Shown: positions 57,317-64,000 of the stretch, in pieces
Layout of the letters: each line of letters begins with the position of its first letter
Position numbering within the stretch: the stretch's first letter is position 1
Source: Adiantum capillus-veneris
Taxonomy: Eukaryota > Streptophyta > Polypodiopsida > Polypodiales > Pteridaceae
Direction of reading: 5' to 3'
Length of the DNA: 64,000 nucleotides
NCBI GenBank assembly: GCA_014529385.2
Contig: CM043966.1
Location: 101,167,587-101,231,586, forward strand
Translations under genes and position numbers: made by a program
Notes under the pieces: generated by a model
Told to the model about the DNA's origin: nothing
The model's input: the letters and a program-made list of their open reading frames with translations, nothing else
The model's database searches: none

Positions 57317-58029
57317 TCTCAAACCCCGGGGGATTCACCATGGAAAACTTACGGCACCACGTAAGTGCAGGGGAGGGGGGTTTATTTACAAGTTGCATAA
57401 GCGTATAAGTTAGGGATAGGCCCCTAATAATTTATCTCCCAAGCTTAAAAATAAGGGAGGGGGTATCATATTTATCGGGGGGTTGGGGGAGGGGGGGGGG
57501 GGGGGGGGGGACCTGACCGAGTTGATTACTTATAATGATTGGTCACCGGTGTAAAATAGAACTCGGAGGAATTTTGGGAAAGTGTTTTTATCAGGCCACA
57601 CATCAAATTTTGCATCAATCCGGTCATACATAAGGGCTGATTTGGAGCAGTTCAAGCATTGATTTACACTAGCTTTTCATGAGTCAGAATTGGACGAGTA
57701 GCCAGAGTGCAGGCTGATTGCACATAGTTTGAAATTTAAACTAAGACACATTGAGGGTACATCTGGTTATCAATATAAGTGGTTCCTTAGTACGTTTCCA
57801 GTCACTATGCTACACACTCTTTGACTATTTTTACTCAGTTAGATAATGTGAGACCTAAATTTTATATGTAAGATAGGGGTATGATAGTTTTCTTGATTGA
57901 TTGTTGTATAAGCGTAGAAAGGGGGGTCATATTCCCTAAAATGATTCGTATATAGGGGTTTTATCAAATTTGTTTGCTCGCAGGTGGCGTTTCGTTTTGT
58001 ATATAGAATGAATCCCCCGGGTCTCAAAC
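57317..58029. mobile_element. 697-bp TIR element in LINE-C ORF1
   Basis: The insert 57325-58021 starts CCCGGGGGATTCA and ends TGAATCCCCCGGG, perfect 13-bp terminal inverted repeats. It is flanked by 8-bp direct repeats TCTCAAAC (57317-57324 and 58022-58029). Removing the insert and one repeat restores the LINE ORF1 frame as QIEFETSVMASK. It has no transposase, so it is non-autonomous. An 8-bp duplication points to hAT, but Mutator-like cannot be excluded because the duplication could be read as 9-10 bp. Inside it is a 20-nt G run (57491-57510). Confidence 0.75.
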
Positions 58030-58309
58030 TCGATCTGGTAGTAACCGCGTCCGAGAATCTGGACATCCAAGATCATGCCCACCTCTGCGAGAAGGCGGGC
58101 CTGGAGAAGGTCTCACAGCTCTCCTCTGCTAGGTCGGGTGCTGAGAATCTTGCAGATGACCGAAGTCGCCTGCAATCGCTCTACCTCTGCGGCAAGGCTC
58201 GCTTGCTCTATCGGTGAGAGAGCAAGTCGAATGGTGGGCTCAGTGGGGTCGGGCAAGGAGACTTCTGGTGAGTCCCTCTGTGGAGAAGCTGAAGCCTCCA
58301 TCTGTGTCT

Positions 58310-58740
58310 ACTGCTGTGGCGAAAGAAGAGGTCGATGGGAGGATGCTGCAATCAGGCGCACAGAGCACCGCCCCAAAGATTGAATCAATGCTGAATGGGC
58401 CGAATTGCACGGGGTGCTGGGGAGAAACCCAAGCGGGCGGGCAGACAGGCCGGGCGCGCGGGGGAAGGGGGGGCAGCGGGATGGGGCAAGCAGGAGCGCT
58501 AGAGGCAGCGGGAGGGGGTGACGGGGGCGGCAGTGGCAGGTATGCAGCGCGAGGCAGGCAGCAGGCGGGCATGCAGGGGGCGGCAGAGACGGGCAGGCAG
58601 CGCGGGGGCAGGTAGCGCTATCACGCAGGCAGCGGGGGGGGGGAGGCAGCAGACATCGATGGGGGGGGGAGCGATGGCGAGCGACGGGAGTAGCAGCAAC
58701 GAGCCGTTTTTTTTCCGGCAAAAACTGTGATTGCAAGATG
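58310..58740 (-). other. LINE-C 5' leader, GC-rich
   Basis: About 430 bp rich in G (plus strand) with many CpG and GCAGGC-type repeats. It would be the 5' untranslated region and internal promoter of LINE-C. Long open frames on both strands here (Pro/Cys/Ala-rich) are composition artefacts. Confidence 0.55.
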
Positions 58741-59110
58741 CCCTTAGCATATATATATCTTATAATCAATGAAGTCCAAGAGACACCATCCTAAAAAGGC
58801 ATCTCCTCAAGCATTTTTTGTGCTTTTTGAAGTACACCGCATTTGGTATACATGTCAACCAATGCATTGGCAAGAATGACGTCTTCTTTCAAGAGCCTTT
58901 GACTAATGATATTGAATTATTTTTCCCATATAAGTGTCTTGCATAGTGCCACATGCCTTTCAAATGCAAGGGTAGGTAATTGCATCCGGAGAGAAGCCCA
59001 TAGCTTCCTAGCCCTACCCTTATTGTCTTGCCTTGCACAAACACACCATTTCCAAGATAAGTTCTTGAGAGTCGTTAAAAGAAGGTATGCCTTCTCTTCC
59101 ACTGTCATCT
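58741..59110 (-). pseudogene. PPR gene fragment 3 (upstream piece)
   Basis: Minus-strand text NIISQRLLKEDVILANALVD, MYTKCGVLQKAQKMLEEMPF, a stop, DGVSWTSLII, then AT-repeat at the LINE-C junction. It also contains LPTLAFERHVALCKTLIWEK text near 58920-58980. Same style as fragment 2 and contiguous with it if LINE-C is removed. No clear N-terminus or transit peptide lies above 59110. Confidence 0.72.
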
Positions 59111-59345
59111 AGAAAGCCATGTAATGTGACACCCATGTGTGGTAATATGTCCAATCAATGTATAGGAGAGGGGTGTTATGTAGTTTTAGTAGAATCTATA
59201 AGAAATTTAGAATGAATCCTTAATAAAAGAAAAACATCATAAATATTTTTTTTCCTTTTGTTTATCAAATTGCAAAGAAGAAACATTAAAAAAAATAAAA
59301 TCTTTCAGTGATTAAAAAATCCTTTCAATACCTCAAGAACTTCGG
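59111..59345. other. AT-rich, nothing recognised
   Basis: AT-rich spacer between the PPR fragment and exon-like pieces. No motif found. Confidence 0.4.
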
Positions 59346-59349
59346 CTGC

Positions 59350-59863
59350 TTTTGTCAATGAACCATATGATCCCAATGAGGTTATCTTATCAACCCCTCC
59401 AAGTCATGCTAATGTAAGAGATGCAACGTAACTTGCATGCTTAAGGGACCAAATCCAAGGTGATATAAAGATGATATTTTTGACAATTTAAGAAGCAATT
59501 TTTTTTCCTGTTATAGACATTGATAGCCCTTTCAATTCTTCCCTAGGCATTGTTGTTGAAGGGCCACACAATTCCAATGAGGTCATCATCATGCCAATGC
59601 TTCCCAAGCATAATGCTATCAGGAATGTAAAACAACTTGCACGCTCTAAGAGTCAAGATCAAACTAAAGATTCTTCAAAATGTTTAAGGATGATTGAAGA
59701 TGACTTTGTTTTCCACGTTGAAAACCAACTCCAATGCAAAGGTTATTTGGAGGATATTCAACAAGCAATGTATTTTTTTTGGACACCAACCTTGAAATAT
59801 TACTCAAGTTTTTGGCGAGAAAATGAATCTAAATTTATGAATTTGGTGAGCAAAATATTTTAA
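59350..59863 (+). pseudogene. unrecognised exon-like pieces with duplicated motif
   Basis: Two coding-like stretches resemble one another: FVNEPYDPNEVILSTPPSHA (from about 59354, followed by a donor-like GTAAGA) and VVEGPHNSNEVIIMPMLPKH (from about 59547, preceded by the acceptor-like TTCTTCCCTAG). Starts are about 182 bp apart. The second continues NVKQLARSKSQDQTKDSSKC, DDFVFHVENQLQCKGYLEDI, FFWTPTLKYYSSFWRENESK up to a donor-like GTGAGC near 59848. I do not recognise the protein. It may be a spliced gene or pseudogene, possibly part of a transposon-captured gene. Confidence 0.4.
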
Positions 59864-60094
59864 AATTAAATTTATCATTTTTCCAACAAAAATTTTAATT
59901 TAGACCTTAATTGGTCGTTTTTTTCAATATACATGTAAGGATAAAAGGAACATCTCTTACAACTTTTTATATAATAGAAGGAAGTGATTTTATATAAGTC
60001 AAAACCTTATAGCAAAGTTTGGCAAAAAAAAAAAGCTCAAAATTTTCAAGATTCGCCAAATGCGATTTTTAGCCAAAAAAAAAACATTGTCAAC

Positions 60095-60420
60095 AAGAAG
60101 GCCAAGGAGCTCATGTTAGCAATGATGAAAATCTTCGAGAGGAGATAATTTCAACTTTGAAGGACATGAAGAAAGATATTATTTGATTGGGAGAAAATCA
60201 ACGTGAACTTTTTTCTTTGATGCAAGAATTTCAAAACAAATCTATCAAACACTTCTCTATGTGTTCCATAGAGCATAATCAGGATGTTGTGGCATTAAAG
60301 GAGCAAGTTACTACTCTAGAGAGTGATATTAGAGCTTTGAGGATGGCCGTTAATCGATTAAATGCCATAGAAAAGAGGCTAAGTCATTTGGCTATGCCAA
60401 AGCCTTTGCCAAACTAGAGA
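60095..60420 (+). pseudogene. coiled-coil exon, unrecognised
   Basis: Open text EGQGAHVSNDENLREEIIST, LKDMKKDII, a TGA at 60184-60186, then MGENQRELFSLMQEFQNKSI and VVALKEQVTTLESDIRALRM to a TAG at about 60415. Heptad-like hydrophobics suggest a coiled coil. It could be the last exon of the same unknown gene as the pieces at 59350-59863. The TGA is one C-to-T step from CGA. Confidence 0.4.
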
Positions 60421-61340
60421 AAAATAACCGTTCATGGTTTCTCGTTTGTGGACAATCTATCCATATGGTCTAGGTGATTCTCATGGGACAAATTTAAACT
60501 TTCTATGCTTTATTGCCACTAAATTAAAATAAATTTTTGTTTATACTCTATTTGTCTATAAATTTAGGAATTATTTGCTTATCAATTTTTGTGAAGTTGA
60601 ACCTAGGTGGTTCTCAATCTCATTCCATGTTATTGTGAGCTTCTCAATCGATCTCATCTCAACTTTGAGCTTTGAAGTGTTCCTACCACTAATTGGAGTC
60701 CATTTCCACATTGTCACATCTCTCGCTTATTCCTTTTAAAAATTTACATTTTCTCTTTGACTTGCATCTTCTCTTATTCATTTGCTTGCGGTTAATGTTG
60801 GGCTTTCTATCTCACTTGCACTGCTCTTTCTTCTTTGCTTGCACTTAATATTGGATGCTCTTGCTTTCACCTGCTCTTTAACGTATATTTCTAGGTTGCT
60901 GTGGTATCAAGATTGGTCCCTTCTAGGTTTCTTATGTGGAAAATTTTGGATTCTCCATTTTGTGGACATATTATACTCATTAAATCAAAAGAATTTTTAT
61001 ATGTATTGATGTTGTTTCCCATATTTATAGAAAAAATGTGCTTATTTATTGGTGGCAATTTGATCTAAGGTGTTTCTCAATTCCATGTCATGTTGACCTA
61101 AACTTCTCAATTACATCTTGACTTTGAAGCTTTGAAGTTGAAGTATTTCTAATGTTGTCTGAGTTTCAATACCATGTTACCACTTCTCTAATCTATTTGT
61201 AAACCTACCCTTGCCTCTAAATCAACATTTACTCTCTCACTTGCACCTACACTATCTCTTTTGTTTGCACTTTTAATGTTGGACTTGGAATCTCACTTGT
61301 GTCTGCTCTTTCATGTATACTTCTAAGGTAGAGAGGGATA
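60421..61340 (+). repeat. diverged tandem duplication, about 0.5 kb unit
   Basis: The stretch 60475-60900 recurs in altered form at about 60960-61330. Shared blocks include CTAGGTGGTTCTCAATC / CTAAGGTGTTTCTCAATTC, ACTTTGAGCTTTGAAG / ACTTTGAAGCTTTGAAG, and GTTAATGTTGGGCTTTCTAT / TTTAATGTTGGACTTGGAAT. No coding role is evident; a 75-codon hydrophobic open frame at 60782 is probably chance. Confidence 0.5.
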
Positions 61341-61920
61341 TAAAAGATATGAATATATACACTTTACTAGATGACACATATTTAGGAATTTTGGGAATTA
61401 TTCAAGTCCCATTTGTTATAATGCCACTAAAAAACTTAGTTATTTTGTGTAGTTTGAGGTATCCTCTTTTTGCGGGCACACTCAATTTAATTCCTTTTTT
61501 TTTATAGCACCCTCATTTTGTCATAGTTTAGCTATTTGAAGAAGCTCATCACTTAATAATATTCTTTGGATGATATTATGAACTCTGCACTAGTCCATAA
61601 AATAATAAGGACTTTAAGGCACTTAGAGGTCAAATAAAAGAAGTTGGATGATTGTTAATTAGTTCAATTTGGGGCACTTGGAGTTCTATTGGAAGGAGTT
61701 TGATGCTTGCTTCCTATAAAAATAACTCTTTCGGGCACAAAGTTGAGAAGTTGTTAAAACTAGTGGCCTTTTTGGAAGAACAAAACATATGTTTGGTTCT
61801 AGTTAGAGGTGGAAAAATGAAATTTATATGTAGAAACCAAGCTATTAGCATAGAGATTTTAGATGACAAACAATTTCTAAAGTGTTGAGCCTCTACCATG
61901 GCATGTACAAAAAGGTGTCG
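61341..61920. other. AT-rich stretch, nothing recognised
   Basis: Short open frames at 61313-61507 and 61652-61888 carry no recognisable motif. No repeat or element end was seen. Confidence 0.35.
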
Positions 61921-62025
61921 CTCAAACTTAAATTTGAGCCGGCACATGTACAAAAGGGTGTGCAAGCTTGAACTTAAGTTTGAGCCTCAAGCTCAAACTT
62001 AAGTTCGAGCCTCTACCATGGCTAC
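61887..62025. repeat. small repeat cluster with 20-bp hairpin
   Basis: GAGCCTCTACCATGGC occurs at 61887 and again at 62007, and CATGTACAAAA-GGTGT occurs twice between them. GCTTGAACTTAAGTTTGAGC (61966-61985) and GCTCAAACTTAAGTTCGAGC (61991-62010) form an inverted repeat with a 5-nt loop and one mismatched pair. A shorter palindrome, CTCAAACTTAAATTTGAG, lies at 61921-61938. Confidence 0.85.
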
Positions 62026-63281
62026 CCTTGGAAATAGTATGCAACAATATCAATAGTACATGGTTGCCAACATGCTTAATCCAGAGCCAAATTCAACATT
62101 TGATGCTTTGGGAGTATCTGTGGAAGGTAGGTAGGTGATGAAATGTTTGTAGAGAATCACTACCATTGCAATGAAGACTGAGCCTCCTGCGATGGCAATA
62201 GGATTGGCATCATCTGGCACCACACATACATTATCAAAACATATACCAGCCACACAAAACCACCCTCAACTACAGCCCTACACGAAGAAATCAACAAGCT
62301 TTCAGAATAGACAAACCCCCTAGGGCATGCTATCCCGACTACAGAATGAAGACACGATAATGCATCATAGACAAACTTTCATAATAGATAGACCCCCTAG
62401 GGCTTGCTATCTTGGCCACAGAATGAAGACATGATAATGAAGCATACAAACATCCAAATGGACAAGATACATCCTTGATTTCTTCCTTAGTCTTGCGAGG
62501 CTCTAGGATCTCTTAGAGAGGGAGGGGAGGCTATATGGGACATGTATTCAAAGCTAGTGGAACCATCCAATTAATAGTAGCGATGAGCTAGAGATACTAT
62601 TGCGCAGGGCAGTGCATATCATGGCCTATAAGATCTTGGTCAAGGAACTCTCGATTCATGAAACGATCTGCAAACGCTTGGGAAGAGATCCACATCATGC
62701 AACAAAGCTAGTTGGAGAATCAATCTGCACCATGTGGCCCTACCCACGTATGGAAACCTATTGCTGCAGGGCCCCTACTACCACCCAACTATGCCCCCAA
62801 TCTAGACTGCTTCATGGCCAATAATCTTTCCACCATGCCCATCTGCTGCGGAGGACACCAGCCCGACACCATGGCAATTACAGAGGACGCGGGCAACACA
62901 ATCAAGGGTTTTCGGATCAGATCTTGGAACTTCTAAAATAACTAGAGGGATTTTTAGTAGGGTCTTCAGGGGAGTTTGGAGCTGGTGATGGAAGTACGGA
63001 TGCAAGGGACCTAGGAAGAAGAAGTAAAAGGATGAAGAACCCTTTGCTGAGGCTAAAGCATTTGGGCAATGAAGAAGTACATAAGAACCCGCGGCCACGA
63101 CCACTACCATGGTTGAATTGGATCTTAACCTCGCACCACCCCTTGTGCTTGCTATAGCGGTTTGCAACAGTAATTCTAGTAGTGGGGCTCCATATTGTGT
63201 ACGTGATGATGGGAGGCTCCATGGAAATGGGAGGCTGCCCTGAGTGGCGATGGATTTTCAGATATGCAGTGATGGCATGCC
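62026..63281. other. no gene recognised; one 77-bp tandem repeat inside
   Basis: Open frames on the minus strand (62050-62253, 62802-63167, 62917-63297) have no domain that I recognise. The only clear structure is the 77-bp duplication at 62306-62459. Confidence 0.35.
62306..62459. repeat. 77-bp tandem duplication, two diverged copies
   Basis: Blocks starting AATAGACAAACCCCCTAGGG (62306) and AATAGATAGACCCCCTAGGG (62383) continue in parallel (GAATGAAGACACGATAATG / GAATGAAGACATGATAATG). Differences are mostly transitions. Confidence 0.85.
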
Positions 63282-63423
63282 CGCTCCCACTCGTCATATT
63301 TGACGTCCGTCATCTTTGAATTCAAAGCAAAGTTAACTCACATCAAACAATACGCTCCCACTCGTCATATTTGACATCCATAATCTTTGAGTTCAAAGAA
63401 AAGTTAACTCACATCAAACAATA
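63282..63423. repeat. 71-bp tandem duplication
   Basis: CGCTCCCACTCGTCATATTT at 63282 recurs at 63353. The unit continues TTAACTCACATCAAACAATA in both. About five substitutions separate the copies. Confidence 0.9.
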
Positions 63424-63639
63424 TGTGTTCAAAAAAGGTTGGCTCGGCCTCAAGTTTGAATACCAAGACATCAAAGCACGCTTAGTCAGTGTTCTAGAAA
63501 GTCTTTTTTCCTAGGGGTCTGGTTTCCTCCTTGCCAAGATGTAAACCAAAAACACGAGTAGAACTTTCACAATTTGTGGGAGTTTTGGACTAGTTTCTTG
63601 TATATTTTTTCAGTTATTCTTCCCTTTACATTTGTTTGC

Positions 63640-64000
63640 AACCACCTAATGTTTATTCTCAACCGTCTCAAGGCTAAACTGAGGCAACAAACATTAGATT
63701 CTCAAGTAATGCATCAATTACAACATATGATGCATGTATATAATCCATATGCACGTGTACTTTCTACTATAAGAGACCATCTACCAGTGCACATATCAAT
63801 TTAAGGATGGTTATTGTTGAGACTCGAGCAACCTTTAGACAATATTCTGTTCCAATTGAAAGTGAAATTTCCGCCATCATGCCTGGTCAAGGTGACGACT
63901 TTGATATTGGTCATCGATATATTCAAATCTTTACACATAGTGGGGTTGTTAAGAGAATTTCAAATTTTCACAAGTCATATATGCCATTGATGTATGTTAT
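63640..64000 (+). pseudogene. Helitron Rep/helicase-like N-terminal fragment
   Basis: Text LKAKLRQQTLDSQVMHQLQH, MMHVYNPYARVLSTIRDHL, then after a one-base frame change near 63790 NLRMVIVETRATFRQYSVPI, ESEISAIMPGQGDDFDIGHR, YIQIFTHSGVVKRISNFHKS, YMPLMYV. This is the Helitron helicase-like N-terminal domain, with its NP(Y/F)...F, R.Y..P...E(I/V)A.(I/L)(I/M)PG and RIS..H.(S/A)Y.PL.Y signatures. It runs off the right edge, so the rolling-circle nuclease HUH motif and helicase would lie beyond 64000. Plant Helitrons move by a peel-and-paste rolling-circle route. Confidence 0.75.

Larger units (their letters stand above)
56180..58301 (-). pseudogene. LINE-C ORF1, DUF4283 and zinc knuckle, interrupted
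   Basis: N-terminal piece from ATG 58301 (MEASASPQRDSPEVSLPDPT, then LSPIEQASLAAEVERLQATS), an in-frame TGA, and LLQARLLAEVGMILDVQILG, RGYYQIEFE. Here a 697-bp insertion follows. The text resumes at 57316 as TSVMASKVIAMSPLAIRASR, then VHFRQWRHDFDPSSDVLVEE, ISVCFPGLRREYLPILSRIG, a DUF4283 pattern. A CCHC knuckle, CFICRQMGHLAKAC, lies at about 56935-56894. After it comes proline-rich text whose codons run through a 49-nt G tract (plus strand 56444-56492). The C-terminal end is uncertain, somewhere between 56180 and 55750. Typical ORF1 role: RNA-binding chaperone of the LINE particle. Confidence 0.75.
51242..58740 (-). mobile_element. LINE-C, near full-length L1-type retroposon
   Basis: A 7.5-kb minus-strand LINE inserted in the PPR gene. 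The 3' end has a 9-nt poly-A (T9 on the plus strand, 51242-51250). The 5' end lies near 58740, after a GC-rich leader. Both flanks carry an AT-repeat-bearing duplication (AGATATATATAT... at about 51212-51241 and 58741-58761) and PPR text. It contains ORF1 (DUF4283-like, CCHC) and ORF2 (endonuclease, RT, zinc-binding C-terminus). ORF1 is split by a 697-bp inverted-repeat element. Many frameshifts and in-frame TAG codons mean it is dead. Confidence 0.85.

Noticed and set aside
58214-58730. Gly/Arg-rich plus-strand frames
   Set aside because: Composition artefacts of the GC-rich LINE-C leader, on the strand opposite to the element.
60782-61009. Hydrophobic 75-codon frame as a small membrane protein
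   Set aside because: It lies in a diverged tandem repeat, and the second copy does not keep the frame.
62802-63297. Two overlapping minus-strand frames near 63 kb
   Set aside because: No motif, overlapping in different frames, and one runs into the 71-bp tandem duplication.

Overview
This window reads as nuclear DNA of a land plant with a large, transposon-filled genome. No intact host gene was found. A fern (or similar seed-free vascular plant) is my best guess. The reasons are a decayed PLS-type PPR gene with wording typical of such lineages (VDMYTKCG, ILKACGTTQD), a plant receptor-kinase exon, and plant LTR elements. This placement is inference, not proof.

Layout. 1-3100 is T-rich DNA without coding signal. 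3100-5880 is a decayed PIF/Harbinger transposon (Myb/SANT-like ORF1 and DDE transposase). 7014-7370 (minus) is the last exon of a receptor kinase. 9584-14462 is a complete but dead Ty1/Copia element with GGACG target duplications. 14463-16900 is largely unexplained. 17000-19200 is a LINE remnant with its reverse transcriptase core deleted. 19640-21840 (minus) is a second LINE type with a coiled-coil/RRM-like ORF1. 22670-59110 is an old PPR gene on the minus strand, split into three pieces by two insertions. One is a 25.75 kb Ty3/Gypsy element (22818-48567, AAGAT duplications), which itself carries a second, 8.9 kb Gypsy element (31844-40777). The other is a 7.5 kb LINE (51242-58740), whose ORF1 is interrupted by a 697-bp terminal-inverted-repeat element (57325-58021). 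59300-60420 has unrecognised exon-like coding pieces, 60420-63430 has several short tandem repeats and a hairpin, and 63660-64000 is a Helitron Rep fragment running off the window.

The most notable object is the outer Gypsy element. Its pol has an unusual order: protease (active-site triplet DIG), RT, RNase H, two consecutive integrase zinc-binding modules, integrase core, and then a second retropepsin-like domain with an intact DSG triplet. After this come repeats of a KQIWIPK-like motif and a roughly 1,040-codon coiled-coil ORF before the 3' LTR. Six copies of a roughly 30-bp palindrome (core ATCATACGCGTATGAT) lie in the non-coding parts of the same element. The inner Gypsy element has one open 1,670-codon gag-pol with a second, archaeal-type RNase H. 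It also has a pre-gag reading frame ending in two related 70-residue segments.

A feature shared by all families is decay through in-frame TAG (and TGA) codons where the family expects CAG or CGA. This fits C-to-T change at methylated CHG and CG sites.
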